DNA of 64,000 bases from Faecalibacterium sp. I3-3-89 (GTDB lineage: Bacteria > Bacillota > Clostridia > Oscillospirales > Ruminococcaceae). The stretch's first letter is position 1; every line of letters starts with the position of its first letter. This document shows positions 34,831-45,733 of the stretch, piece after piece. The stretch covers positions 1,364,001 through 1,428,000 of the forward strand of contig NZ_CP094468.1 in assembly GCF_023347275.1 (NCBI RefSeq). The letters run 5' to 3'. The notes under the pieces were generated by a model. The model saw only the letters and a program-made list of their open reading frames with translations, had not been told where the DNA came from and made no database searches. The translations under genes were made by a program, and so were the position numbers.

Positions 34831-35334
34831 TCATTCCCGGCGCTGCTCTACGCAGATGCGGTTGGACGGAACATCCAGCAGCGCCCCCACCAGCTCGGTG
34901 ATGCGGACGGCGACCCGGACATCTCCCCCGCCCTCGCATACCACAGCCACTCCGCACACTCTGGGCGTGCAGACCGTCTGCGCCAGCGCCGTCCCATCGT
35001 CCAGCAGCACATGGGTCTGCTGTTGCTGGGTCTGTCCCGAGAGCGTGTCCAGAGCATAGATGGTCTCCTCCCCGCTTTCCAGCGTGATCATCACGGTGGT
35101 CCTCCCTGCACCTTCCACCTGCGCGATGAGGTCGGAAAGCTGCTGCTCGAGCTGCTGACGGTAGGCGCTCTCATCCGCCGGGGCAGCGCTGGCCGCTGCA
35201 GGCTTCTCCGAAGGGGTGAACAGCTCCGACAGCAGGAGGAGCAGCATCGCCGCAGCCCCCAGCAGGACCGCCAGCCGGGCGCGGTTCTCCTTCTGCACAA
35301 GGTCCTTCAGCCGCAAAAAGAGCTTGTTTTTCAT
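34831..35334 (-). CDS. spoIIIAG: Stage III sporulation protein AG
   Basis: 167-aa protein: cytoplasmic basic start, one membrane segment (about residues 22-40), a Pro/Ala linker and a C-terminal ring-building domain with GRTTVMITLESGEET and GVAVVCEGGG. Forms the large ring of the feeding-tube complex in spore formers. GGGGGAGG precedes ATG 35334; 4-bp overlap with spoIIIAF. Confidence 0.93.
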   Translation of the reverse strand: MKNKLFLRLKDLVQKENRARLAVLLGAAAMLLLLLSELFTPSEKPAAASAAPADESAYRQQLEQQLSDLIAQVEGAGRTTVMITLESGEETIYALDTLSGQTQQQQTHVLLDDGTALAQTVCTPRVCGVAVVCEGGGDVRVAVRITELVGALLDVPSNRICVEQRRE

Positions 35335-35804
35335 GGCACAGCCTCCCCCCAGCATATGCTTTCCGGTTCAAGCTGAAGCTGTGCTGTCAGCAGTTTCTCC
35401 ACCGCCTGCTTCCGGGCATCGGTGAGGGCGCCCTGCGGGACGACCTGCACGGCGGATGCCGTCACGCCCTCCGCGGTCCGGCATAGGGTGATGCGCAGTT
35501 TCACCCGGATGCCTGCCTCGCGGAGACAGGCATCCTCCAATCGTCGGGAAAGCTCTTCTTCCGTCTGCGCAAGGATGGCATCCTCCAGACTGCCCACCGA
35601 AGCAGTCTCCGCCTGCGGCAGCTTCGGCGCGGTGAGCTGGGCTTTTGCGCCGGGGAGGGCATCTGCAAAGGCTACTAGAATATATAGCCCCGCCACCGCT
35701 TTTATGCACTTCTGCCCCCAGCCCGGCCCCACAAAGCGGGCCGCCAGCTCGGCACAGATACAGGCTGTACAGAAGACCGCCGCCGCACGCTCCAGCGCCT
35801 GCAT
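35331..35804 (-). CDS. spoIIIAF: Stage III sporulation protein AF
   Basis: 157-aa protein with two membrane segments near the N-terminus (about residues 5-24 and 34-50) and a soluble C-terminal domain, the SpoIIIAF layout. TAGGAGG precedes ATG 35804, whose first base overlaps the spoIIIAE stop (TGATG). The same frame is open far upstream, but only this part is in operon phase. Confidence 0.88.
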   Translation of the reverse strand: MQALERAAAVFCTACICAELAARFVGPGWGQKCIKAVAGLYILVAFADALPGAKAQLTAPKLPQAETASVGSLEDAILAQTEEELSRRLEDACLREAGIRVKLRITLCRTAEGVTASAVQVVPQGALTDARKQAVEKLLTAQLQLEPESICWGEAVP

Positions 35805-36892
35805 CACGAACCACCTCCTACCATAAAAAGCAGAGCCACCCCTGCCGCTGCCAGCCCGAAGAAGAGGGCCACAGCTGCTGCCATACAGCGCACCGCCTCG
35901 GCGAAGCAGTCGAACAGGGCGCGGCAGCGCGAGATGCCCGTCAGGCTGCAAAGCAGACTGCACCCCATAAGCAGGGCCAGCTGGATCATCAGCCCCAGAT
36001 AGAGCGGCACGAATTCTGCCCCCAGCACCGACAGCGCTGCCAGCCCCAGCCCGCTCTTGAGCATCTGCACCCCTGCAAGGATGGACTCCGACGCACTGCT
36101 GAGAGTCTGCCCGATGATGGGCACGCTCCCGGCCAGAAGCTGGCCGGTGCGGAGCGAAAAGCGGTCCAGCTGGAACGCCGCAGCCCGCTGCAAGCCCAGC
36201 AGAGCGACCAGCAGTTTCCCGGCCCAGCCCAGCGCTTGGCGGAGGGCACTGCCGACACCCTTGCAGAAGACGCCCAGCGCCGGTTCTGCGCTGATGCAGC
36301 AGGCCATGCTGAGCATCAGATAACAGTGGAGCAGAGGCTGCACGAAGGCTGCGGCCAGCTGTGCCAGAAAACAGAGCGCCGTCAGCAGCGTTCCGCTGGC
36401 TGCGCTGCCTGCCGCCGCTTCGCCGCCCAGCGTGAGGACGCCTGCATAGACGGGCAGAAAGCCCAGCAAGAAGCTGCGCCAGCTCTCCATCTGCGCGCAG
36501 AGCGTCTGTGCCTCTTCCACCAGATTCCCCCAGAGCAGGACACCACAGCCGCCCGCCGCAGCCAGATCCAGCAGATCGCTGTCGGCACACTCTCCTGCCA
36601 GAAGCCCCAGCACCGCGGTCAGTGTCAGGAACAGGAGGACCGAGGTATAGTTCCGGGCCGTCTGTTGCACCATTGCCCCCAAGGACTGGGGCAGAAAGCT
36701 TTTCAGCGGCTCCCACGGCGAGGATACGGCGTCCTCCAGATCAATGCGGCTCTGCTGTAAATACGGCTCCCAGAGGGCGCTCCCGGGCAGCATCGTATCC
36801 GAAGCGGCCCGCGCCGCCGGGGCCGCGAGCGCAAGGCTCGTCCACAAAAACAGTATGGCCAGCCCGAAGCGAAAAAACTTGTCCCATTTCAT
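35804..36892 (-). CDS. spoIIIAE: Stage III sporulation protein AE
   Basis: 362-aa polytopic membrane protein with a cleavable-looking signal segment (to about residue 30) and seven or more hydrophobic helices. Conserved family pieces include SFLLGFLPVYAG and GSVPIIGQTLSSASE. It is the major multi-pass component of the SpoIIIA complex. ATG 36892 overlaps the spoIIIAD stop; the extension to 37057 is a shadow. Confidence 0.92.
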   Translation of the reverse strand: MKWDKFFRFGLAILFLWTSLALAAPAARAASDTMLPGSALWEPYLQQSRIDLEDAVSSPWEPLKSFLPQSLGAMVQQTARNYTSVLLFLTLTAVLGLLAGECADSDLLDLAAAGGCGVLLWGNLVEEAQTLCAQMESWRSFLLGFLPVYAGVLTLGGEAAAGSAASGTLLTALCFLAQLAAAFVQPLLHCYLMLSMACCISAEPALGVFCKGVGSALRQALGWAGKLLVALLGLQRAAAFQLDRFSLRTGQLLAGSVPIIGQTLSSASESILAGVQMLKSGLGLAALSVLGAEFVPLYLGLMIQLALLMGCSLLCSLTGISRCRALFDCFAEAVRCMAAAVALFFGLAAAGVALLFMVGGGS

Positions 36893-37269
36893 CCCGCAAT
36901 GCTCCCGATCTTCTGGCCGATCTCTTCCAGCAGGGGCCACGCCGCCGCCAGCACCAGCACCCGGCCTGCCAGTGCCGTGCACCACGCCAGCGATTCGGCC
37001 CCGGCTTCCTCGCAGAGTGCGCGGGCGTAGTCGGCCAGCAGGATAACGCCTGTACACCGCAGCAGGCAGGAAAAGGCGTCGCCGCCTGCCCGCTGTTCCA
37101 GTCTCTCAAGGCCGGCAAGCACGATCTCGGCCGCTGTGCTGATCTTCCACAGCACGAGGACTGCCGCCCCCATCGAGACGAACAGCCCGAAAGCCGGGGC
37201 GCTCTTCTGGAACAGGGTGTACAGGACGGCTCCCACCACCGCAAGCCCCAGCATCGTGAGGGCGCTCAT
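36889..37269 (-). CDS. spoIIIAD: Stage III sporulation protein AD
   Basis: 126-aa membrane protein with three to four hydrophobic segments and the SpoIIIAC/AD fold, a duplication of the AC type. ATGA overlap with spoIIIAC upstream and spoIIIAE downstream shows tight coupling. Confidence 0.9.
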   Translation of the reverse strand: MSALTMLGLAVVGAVLYTLFQKSAPAFGLFVSMGAAVLVLWKISTAAEIVLAGLERLEQRAGGDAFSCLLRCTGVILLADYARALCEEAGAESLAWCTALAGRVLVLAAAWPLLEEIGQKIGSIAG

Positions 37270-37460
37270 AGCGCAAAGAGGGACTTGATGGTGACGAAGA
37301 GCACACTGATCTGCTTGACTAAAATGGACAGCACTACCACAAGCCCTGCCAGCGTGGTCATCATCGCCTGATCCTCCCGGCCCGAGCGGATAAGAAGCTG
37401 GTTGAGCACCGCGACGATGATGCCGATGGCCGCGATCTTAAAGATCAGGTCGATTTCCAT
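37266..37460 (-). CDS. spoIIIAC: Stage III sporulation protein AC
   Basis: 64-aa protein with two hydrophobic helices and the family stretch LIFKIAAIGIIVAVLNQLL-like at the N-terminus, SGREDQA in the loop. ATG 37460 has GAAAGGGG 7 bases upstream; ATG 37466 is an alternative. Follows spoIIIAB by 13 bp. Confidence 0.93.
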   Translation of the reverse strand: MEIDLIFKIAAIGIIVAVLNQLLIRSGREDQAMMTTLAGLVVVLSILVKQISVLFVTIKSLFAL

Positions 37461-37473
37461 ACACATTCCCCTT

Positions 37474-37926
37474 TCAGAGGCAGAGGATGGCCGCTGCCAG
37501 CCCGGCGGCAACGCCCAGTTTATGGCAAAGCTCCAGCTGAGGGCGGGTGCGTTCCTCTGCCTGACGCAAAAATACCCTGAACCGCTCCTGATAAAACGTC
37601 AGCCGCTGGCATTCCTGCCCGGCCTCCGCCCGTCCAATGTCCGAAAAGCACTCGATATAGCAGTCCCGCTCCGGGCGGGTCAGCCCGGGCGGCGGGCAAA
37701 GAGCCTGAAAGCTCTCGCCCCGGACAGCCCCCTCCCGTTCCAGCCTGCGGAACAGCAGGGTGAGGTCGGTGCGGCGGTAATCGATCTCCTGCCGGACCCG
37801 CTGCAAGAGCAGGAGCGTCTCTTCCAGCGCCTCCAGATGCCGCCGGGCGTTCCGGCAGGCCGCATCTCCTGCGCACCAGCCGCAGCCCAGCCAGAACAGT
37901 GCCCCGACGATCCGCAGCGTCTTCAT
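37474..37926 (-). CDS. spoIIIAB: Stage III sporulation protein AB
   Basis: 150-aa protein with a membrane segment at each end (about residues 4-20 and 133-148) around a helical, charged middle containing LEEТ-like and YRRTDL elements, matching SpoIIIAB, a GspF-like fold protein. Start ATG 37926 overlaps the spoIIIAA stop as ATGA. The in-frame extension to 38580 is a shadow of spoIIIAA. Confidence 0.88.
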   Translation of the reverse strand: MKTLRIVGALFWLGCGWCAGDAACRNARRHLEALEETLLLLQRVRQEIDYRRTDLTLLFRRLEREGAVRGESFQALCPPPGLTRPERDCYIECFSDIGRAEAGQECQRLTFYQERFRVFLRQAEERTRPQLELCHKLGVAAGLAAAILCL

Positions 37927-38804
37927 GAGAACCGCACCTCTTTCAGCTGGCCCGGCGCGGTGCGGCCCTTCAGCAGTACCGCTGCATGGAGCGCACCGCA
38001 TTTTTGGAGATACTGCACCTGCGGGCGGCGGGCGGCTTCTTCCCAGCTGGCGGCATGGAGAGTGGCGATGAACTCCACCCCGCTGAACAGCCCCTGTTCG
38101 AGGGCATAAAGCTCGTCCATCCCGCCCAGCTCGTCCAGTAATATCACCTGCGGCGAGAGAGTGCGCAGAGCCATCTGCACTGCCTGCCCCTTCGGCACGC
38201 CGCTGAGGATGTCGAGAGGCAGGGCCGCTGTTTCCTCCGAGGGGAATATCTCCCGCCGCTCGTCGATGACGGCCACCGCTCTTTCCCGGCTTGCCAATTC
38301 TCGCGCGATGCCCCGCAGGAGGGTCGTCTTGCCGCTGTCCGGCTCCCCCATCAGGAGCATCCCCACAAAGCGCTGCTGCAAAATAGCCCGGAGCTTCTGC
38401 GGCAGAGGGAACTCCCGGCTGCGGGCCACACGGATGTTGACCGAGCGCAGCTCCTGCAAAACGGCGCTCTGCCCCGGCGGGCAGTAGAACCGCCCGGCCA
38501 GCCCGGCGCGGCATCCGCACCCGAGGGTGACATAGCCTGCCGCGATCTCTGTCTCGTAGCTGTGCACCGACCCACTGCAAAGGGTGAGGAAGATCTCCTC
38601 CATCTGCAACGGCGTCAGCCGGAGCTTTTGCAGAGCGGGCAGTCCCGCCGGGCAGCAGGGCCTGCCCCCGATGGTCAGCTGCACCCCGCAGCCTACCCGA
38701 AGGCGTATCTCATGTACCTGTTCTGCAATGTCCGGCGGCAGGGCGCTCAGAGGCCGCGCCAGCCATGCAGGCAGGGCCTGAACGGCCCGGTAATACTCGT
38801 CCAT
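37923..38804 (-). CDS. spoIIIAA: Stage III sporulation protein AA (ATPase)
   Basis: 293-aa secretion-type ATPase with Walker A GEPDSGKT at 153-160 and Walker B VILLDELGG near 219. In spore formers it energises the SpoIIIA channel. AAGGAG lies before ATG 38804; the extension to 38879 is rejected. First gene of the AA-AH operon. All key ATPase residues are kept, so it shows no decay. Confidence 0.94.
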   Translation of the reverse strand: MDEYYRAVQALPAWLARPLSALPPDIAEQVHEIRLRVGCGVQLTIGGRPCCPAGLPALQKLRLTPLQMEEIFLTLCSGSVHSYETEIAAGYVTLGCGCRAGLAGRFYCPPGQSAVLQELRSVNIRVARSREFPLPQKLRAILQQRFVGMLLMGEPDSGKTTLLRGIARELASRERAVAVIDERREIFPSEETAALPLDILSGVPKGQAVQMALRTLSPQVILLDELGGMDELYALEQGLFSGVEFIATLHAASWEEAARRPQVQYLQKCGALHAAVLLKGRTAPGQLKEVRFS

Positions 38805-38846
38805 CTCGTTTCTCCTTCCGTCTCGTCGCTTTGGCTTCTTGCTCCT

Positions 38847-38854
38847 ACTGTATG
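38847..38854 (-). promoter_or_regulatory. Sigma-E-like -10 element upstream of spoIIIAA
   Basis: On the minus strand CATACAGT matches the sigma-E -10 pattern CATACANT and lies 43 bases before the spoIIIAA start. The corresponding -35 (ATA about 16-18 bases upstream) is not clear, so this is only a candidate. Confidence 0.3.
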
Positions 38855-38877
38855 CGGCGGCGGCGCTTTTAGAACGC

Positions 38878-38915
38878 AAAAAGGCCCACGCAGCGGTTCT
38901 CCACTGCGTGGGCCT
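38878..38915 (-). terminator. Terminator of ligA
   Basis: AGGCCCACGCAG (38882-38893) pairs with CTGCGTGGGCCT (38904-38915); on the minus strand it ends in TTTTT. It separates ligA from the spoIIIA operon. Confidence 0.9.
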
Positions 38916-38937
38916 CTGGGCCTGTTCTGTGTTTATG

Positions 38938-40959
<2,022 letters not shown>

Positions 40960-40988
40960 TCACGCCCGCGTCTTATTTCTCATGCGAT

Positions 40989-41018
40989 AGTATACCACAA
41001 AACGGGGCATTTCGTAAA
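40989..41018 (-). promoter_or_regulatory. Sigma-A-type promoter of ligA
   Basis: On the minus strand TTTACG (41018-41013), 18-base spacer, TATACT (40994-40989), about 60 bases before the GTG start. Confidence 0.65.
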
Positions 41019-41020
41019 CG

Positions 41021-41065
41021 AAAAAACAGAGCTGCCCTCCCCTTTTGCGGGGAAATGCAGCCCTG
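41021..41065 (-). terminator. Terminator of pfkA
   Basis: AGGGCTGC pairs with GCAGCTCT on the minus strand with an inner CCCC/GGGG stem, followed by TTTTTT. Confidence 0.8.
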
Positions 41066-41080
41066 CAGTATTCTTGCTTT

Positions 41081-42055
41081 TTAGATGGAGATGGTATTGC
41101 AGACGTCCACGAGGACCGGGTCGATGCTCTTGGTCATCTCGAGCGCCTCGTCCACGGGGTAGTCCACCAGCTGTTCACCCTTCATGCCGACGATGCGGTT
41201 GTACTTGCCCTGCTCGAGCAGGCAGACAGCGTGGTAGCCCATTGCAGAAGCATTCACGCGGTCGCGGAGCGTGGGAGAGCCGCCGCGCTGGACATGGCCC
41301 AGAATGGTGGCGCGAGTGTCGATGCCGGTGCGGGCCTGGATCTCGTTGGCGATCTCCTGCGAGTGGCCGATGCCCTCGGCGACGATGACGATAAAGTGGC
41401 GCTTGCCGGTGCGCTGGGTCTCGACGATCTTGTCGAGGATGTCGCGCTGCATATCAAATTCCTTCTCCGGCAGCAGCACAGCCATAGCACCGGAGGCGAT
41501 GGCGACGTTCAAGGCGATGTAGCCTGCGTTGCGGCCCATGACCTCGACGACGCTGCAACGGTCGTGGCTCTGGGTGGTGTCGCGCAGCTTATCGATCATC
41601 TCGAGCGCGGTGTTCATCGCCGTATCATAGCCGATGGTGTAGTCGGTGCAGGCAATATCGTTGTCGATGGTGCCGGGCAGGCCGATCATCGGGATGCCGC
41701 GGTGTGCCAGCTCACGGGCGCCGCGGTAGGAGCCGTCGCCGCCGATGACCACCAGCGCATCGATGCCCAGCTCGCGGCACTTGGCTGCACCCTTATCCTG
41801 ACCCTCTTTGGTCTTGAACTCAAGGCAGCGTGCGGTGTAAAGGATGGTGCCGCCGGCAGAGATGATGTTCGAGACGCTGCGCAGGTTCATTTCGAAGCAC
41901 TCACCGTTCAGCAGGCCGTTGTAGCCGCGCTGGATGCCGATCATGCGGAAGCCCTTGTGCAGGCCGGTACGGACCACGGCACGGACAGCTGCGTTCATAC
42001 CGGGGGCGTCGCCGCCGCTGGTCAGAACACCGATCGTCTTGATTTGCTTTTCCAT
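41081..42055 (-). CDS. pfkA: 6-phosphofructokinase
   Basis: ATP-dependent phosphorylation of fructose 6-phosphate. 324 aa with TSGGDAPGMNA at 12-22, GGDGS, the catalytic PGTIDND block and the QRGGSP motif. Gly in GGDGS points to ATP rather than pyrophosphate as donor. ATG 42055 has GGAGGG upstream. Follows dnaE as in many Firmicutes but with its own promoter. Confidence 0.97.
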   Translation of the reverse strand: MEKQIKTIGVLTSGGDAPGMNAAVRAVVRTGLHKGFRMIGIQRGYNGLLNGECFEMNLRSVSNIISAGGTILYTARCLEFKTKEGQDKGAAKCRELGIDALVVIGGDGSYRGARELAHRGIPMIGLPGTIDNDIACTDYTIGYDTAMNTALEMIDKLRDTTQSHDRCSVVEVMGRNAGYIALNVAIASGAMAVLLPEKEFDMQRDILDKIVETQRTGKRHFIVIVAEGIGHSQEIANEIQARTGIDTRATILGHVQRGGSPTLRDRVNASAMGYHAVCLLEQGKYNRIVGMKGEQLVDYPVDEALEMTKSIDPVLVDVCNTISI

Positions 42056-42170
42056 AGAGAGATTCCCTCCAATTTGTTTCTTCACATACCACTCGGGGCG
42101 TGCGCATCCCCTTCTTCCACAGATGCGGCCCGGTTCGATGCAACATATTTGCTATGGCTTGCCTTAGACA

Positions 42171-42199
42171 ATTATATCACAAAGTCAGCCATTTGGAAA
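42171..42199 (-). promoter_or_regulatory. Sigma-A-type promoter of pfkA
   Basis: On the minus strand TTTCCA (42199-42194), 17-base spacer, perfect TATAAT (42176-42171), giving a leader of about 110 bases. Confidence 0.6.
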
Positions 42200-42232
42200 C
42201 AGCGTGCTTGTAAAGATTGGTGCACAGAAATG

Positions 42233-45200
42233 TCATTTTGTTGCAACATTGTGCTCGCCAAGCAGGCGCTTCAGCTCCTGAAACAGCAGCGGGTGGCCCG
42301 AAGCATACAGCCTCCGGGGTGCGGCAAGCTTCTGCCTGACGTCCTCGAGATAGAAAATGACTGGCATATCGCCATCGAATATCTCAAGAAGATTGATGAC
42401 CTTCGCGTACTCCGGGCAGCTGCGGGACGGCAGACGGATATAGAGCCTTTGGGCAGCATCCCGCATGAGGTTCGGGCGGTTGGCCTGCGGACGCTTGGGG
42501 TCATAGCCCTCGATGGGCAGGATGCTCTCCGCCATCAGCTTGGACGGCTCATCCTCCCGCACCGAGAGACGGCCTTCGATGACCACGACGGCGTTCTCTT
42601 TGAGCGCGTCACGGAAGGTATCCAGAACCCGCGGGAAGACGATGATCTCCATCGTGCCGGTCAGATCTTCCACGCTGGTAAAGGCCATCATGGTGTTGGA
42701 TTTGGTGGTCATCATCCGGTTTTTGACGATGGTACACACGATACGGACGTGATCGCCGTCCAGCCTATGGGCATCCTCGCCGGTAAGCTCCTTGATGCTG
42801 TTGGAGGCAAAGCGGGCCGACTGCTCCCGGTAGGCATCCAGCGGATGACCAGACAGATAGAGTCCGCTGACCTCTTTTTCCTGCTGAAGCAGCTCGGTGT
42901 GGCTGTACTCCGGGAACGGCTTGATCTCGTAGCTGTCATCAGCAGCTTCCGCTTCGCCGCTCATCACCGAGAACAGGTCGAGCTGCCCTTCGAGGTTGCG
43001 GCGGGAGTCGCTCTCCACGCTCTTGATGATGCCGTCCACGGCCTCCACAAGGCTGTGGCGGTTGATGCCCATGCCGTCGAACGCACCCGCCTTGATGAGG
43101 CACTCCACGGCCCGGCGGTTCAGCTCGGTGCCGTGCATCCGCTTGCAGAAATCGTAGAGGCTTGCGTAGGGCTTTTCCTTCCGCTCCTCCACGACCCGCT
43201 CGATGAGGTTGCGACCCACATTCTTGACGGCGTTCAGGCCGAAGCGGATCTTGCCGTCATCCGCCGTGAATCCGCCGTTCGAGATGTTCACGTCCGGCGG
43301 AAGCACCTTGATGCCAAGGCGGGCGCACTCACCCGAATACTCAATGACTTTGTCGGTATTGTCCAGCACGCTGGTGAGCAATGCGGCCATAAACTCGCTG
43401 GGGTAATGACACTTGAGGTAGGCCGTCTGGAATGCGACGTAGGCATAACAGGCCGCATGGCTCTTGTTGAATGCGTAGGAAGCAAAGCTCGACATCTCAT
43501 CGTAGATCTCATTGGCGACTTTTTCGGAGATGCCGTTGGCGACGCAGCCCGGGCACTCGTGGCCCGGCTCGGTACAGCCATGGACAAAATGCTCCCGCTC
43601 TGCCTCCATCACGGCGTGCTTCTTTTTGCTCATGGCGCGGCGGACATTGTCAGCCTGTCCGAAGGAGAAGCCCGCCAGTTCGCGGAAGATCTGCATGACC
43701 TGCTCCTGATAGACGATACATCCATTGGTCACGTCGAGGATGTGCGCCAGCTGGGGTGTCTTATAGCTGATCTTGTCCGGCTCGTGGCGGTTGCGCAGAT
43801 AGGTGGGGATGGAGTCCATCGGGCCGGGGCGGTAAAGACTGATGAGAGCGATGACATCTTCAAGGTTCTGCGGCTGCAGACCCACCAGCACCTGCTTCAT
43901 GCCCGAGGATTCAAGCTGGAACACGCCCTCCGTCTCACCCTGTCCCAGCATCTTATACGTCGCCGCATCGTCGTAATCCAGCTTCCGGATGGAGAAGGAG
44001 GGGTCTTTTTTCTGGACGGCCAGCTCGGCGTCCCGGATGACCGTCAGGGTGCGCAGGCCAAGGAAGTCCATCTTCAGCAGACCCAGCTCTTCGATCTCGG
44101 TCATGTTGAACTGGGTAACGGGCAGGCCGTCGTTGGTGGCCAGCGGCAGATAGTAGTCCGTCGGCTCCGGTGTAATGACGACGCCAGCCGCGTGTGTAGA
44201 GGCGTGGCGGGGCATTCCCTCCACCTTCAGGGCGGTATCGATCAGCTCTGTGACCTGCGGGTCGCTGTCGTACATCCGCTTCAGCTCCGGCGAGACTTCC
44301 AATGCGCGTTTCAGCGTCATTTTCAGCTCCATGGGCACCTGCTTTGCCACGACATCCACGCTCTGGTAAGGCAGTCCCATCACGCGGCCCACGTCGCGGA
44401 TGGCGTTGCGGGCCGCCATCGTACCGAAGGTGACGATCTGGGCCACATGGTCCGCGCCATACTTCCGGTTGACGTAGTCGATGACCTCCTGACGGCGCTC
44501 GTAGCAGAAATCAACGTCGAAATCGGGCATACTGACGCGCTCAGGATTCAGGAAACGCTCGAAGATGAGGTTGTAGCGGATGGGGTCGATGTCAGTGATG
44601 CCCACGCAGTAGGCCGCGATGCTGCCCGCACCCGAGCCACGTCCCGGGCCGACCGGGATGCCCTGACTTTTGGCGTAGTTGATGTAGTCCCAGACGATGA
44701 GGTAGTAGTTGGTGTAGCCCATCGACTTGACGACGCCGATCTCGTAGGTCAGCCGGTCCTTGTTGGACTGCGGAGCATCGGGGCCGTAGCGGCGCTCGAG
44801 GCCGTCCCAGCAGAGCTTCTCGAAGAATGCCTGATTGTCCATCCCGTTCGGGGCTTTGTAATAGGGGATCTTGGTGTGACCGAAATCAAAGTCAAACTTA
44901 CACTCGTCTGCGATCTTCTGGGTGTTGGCGCAGGCCTCCGGCACCATTGCGAACAGATCATACATCTCATCGGTGGTTTTGACGTAGAACTCATCGGTCT
45001 GGAACTCCATCCGGTCGGCGTCCTGAATGGTCTTTCCGGTCTGGATGCAGAGCAGGATGCTCTGCATCTTGGCATCATCCCTCCGCAGATAGTGGGCGTC
45101 GTTGGTGGCGGCCATCGGGATGCCGGTCTCCCGGGCCAGCTTGATGAGCTGGGGCAGGACGATGTTATCCTCCTCGAGGCCGTGGTCCTGCAGCTCGATG

Positions 45201-45733
45201 TAATAGTTTCCCTTGCCAAACAGGTCCTGATACCACAGCGCCGTGGACTTGGCCCTCTCATAATCTCCGGCCAGAATGGCCTGCGGGATCTCACCCGCAA
45301 GGCAGGCCGACAGGCAGATGAGGCCCTCGTGGTACTGTTCGAGGAGCTGCTTGTCCACACGGGGCTTGGAGTAAAAACCTTCCACAAAGGCCGCAGATAC
45401 CATCTTGATGAGGTTTTTGTAGCCCATCTCATTCTTGCACAGGAGAATGAGATGGTTGTTGCCGTCGATCTTATTTACCTTATCGAAGCGGGTGCGGGTG
45501 GCCACATAGACCTCGCAGCCGATGATGGGCTTGATGCCTGCCTTCTGGGCCGCTTTGTAGAACTGGACGCAGCCGTACATGACGCCGTGGTCGGTGATGG
45601 CGACGGCGTTCTGGCCGCACTCCTTGACACGGTCCATGAGCTGGTCGATGCGGCAGGCACCGTCCAGAAGGCTGTATTCGGTATGGATGTGGAGATGGAC
45701 GAAGTCTCTCCCCGCGCGGCTGCCTTCGCTCAT
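42233..45733 (-). CDS. dnaE: DNA polymerase III alpha subunit (DnaE)
   Basis: 1166-aa replicative polymerase of the DnaE1/DnaE3 type. N-terminal PHP domain starts with HLHIHTEYSLLDG, the polymerase active site has PDFDVDF with the catalytic aspartates near residue 405, followed by the beta-clamp and OB regions. AGGAGG lies before ATG 45733. It overlaps whiA by 4 bp. Firmicutes also use PolC, which is not in this window. Confidence 0.96.
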   Translation of the reverse strand: MSEGSRAGRDFVHLHIHTEYSLLDGACRIDQLMDRVKECGQNAVAITDHGVMYGCVQFYKAAQKAGIKPIIGCEVYVATRTRFDKVNKIDGNNHLILLCKNEMGYKNLIKMVSAAFVEGFYSKPRVDKQLLEQYHEGLICLSACLAGEIPQAILAGDYERAKSTALWYQDLFGKGNYYIELQDHGLEEDNIVLPQLIKLARETGIPMAATNDAHYLRRDDAKMQSILLCIQTGKTIQDADRMEFQTDEFYVKTTDEMYDLFAMVPEACANTQKIADECKFDFDFGHTKIPYYKAPNGMDNQAFFEKLCWDGLERRYGPDAPQSNKDRLTYEIGVVKSMGYTNYYLIVWDYINYAKSQGIPVGPGRGSGAGSIAAYCVGITDIDPIRYNLIFERFLNPERVSMPDFDVDFCYERRQEVIDYVNRKYGADHVAQIVTFGTMAARNAIRDVGRVMGLPYQSVDVVAKQVPMELKMTLKRALEVSPELKRMYDSDPQVTELIDTALKVEGMPRHASTHAAGVVITPEPTDYYLPLATNDGLPVTQFNMTEIEELGLLKMDFLGLRTLTVIRDAELAVQKKDPSFSIRKLDYDDAATYKMLGQGETEGVFQLESSGMKQVLVGLQPQNLEDVIALISLYRPGPMDSIPTYLRNRHEPDKISYKTPQLAHILDVTNGCIVYQEQVMQIFRELAGFSFGQADNVRRAMSKKKHAVMEAEREHFVHGCTEPGHECPGCVANGISEKVANEIYDEMSSFASYAFNKSHAACYAYVAFQTAYLKCHYPSEFMAALLTSVLDNTDKVIEYSGECARLGIKVLPPDVNISNGGFTADDGKIRFGLNAVKNVGRNLIERVVEERKEKPYASLYDFCKRMHGTELNRRAVECLIKAGAFDGMGINRHSLVEAVDGIIKSVESDSRRNLEGQLDLFSVMSGEAEAADDSYEIKPFPEYSHTELLQQEKEVSGLYLSGHPLDAYREQSARFASNSIKELTGEDAHRLDGDHVRIVCTIVKNRMMTTKSNTMMAFTSVEDLTGTMEIIVFPRVLDTFRDALKENAVVVIEGRLSVREDEPSKLMAESILPIEGYDPKRPQANRPNLMRDAAQRLYIRLPSRSCPEYAKVINLLEIFDGDMPVIFYLEDVRQKLAAPRRLYASGHPLLFQELKRLLGEHNVATK

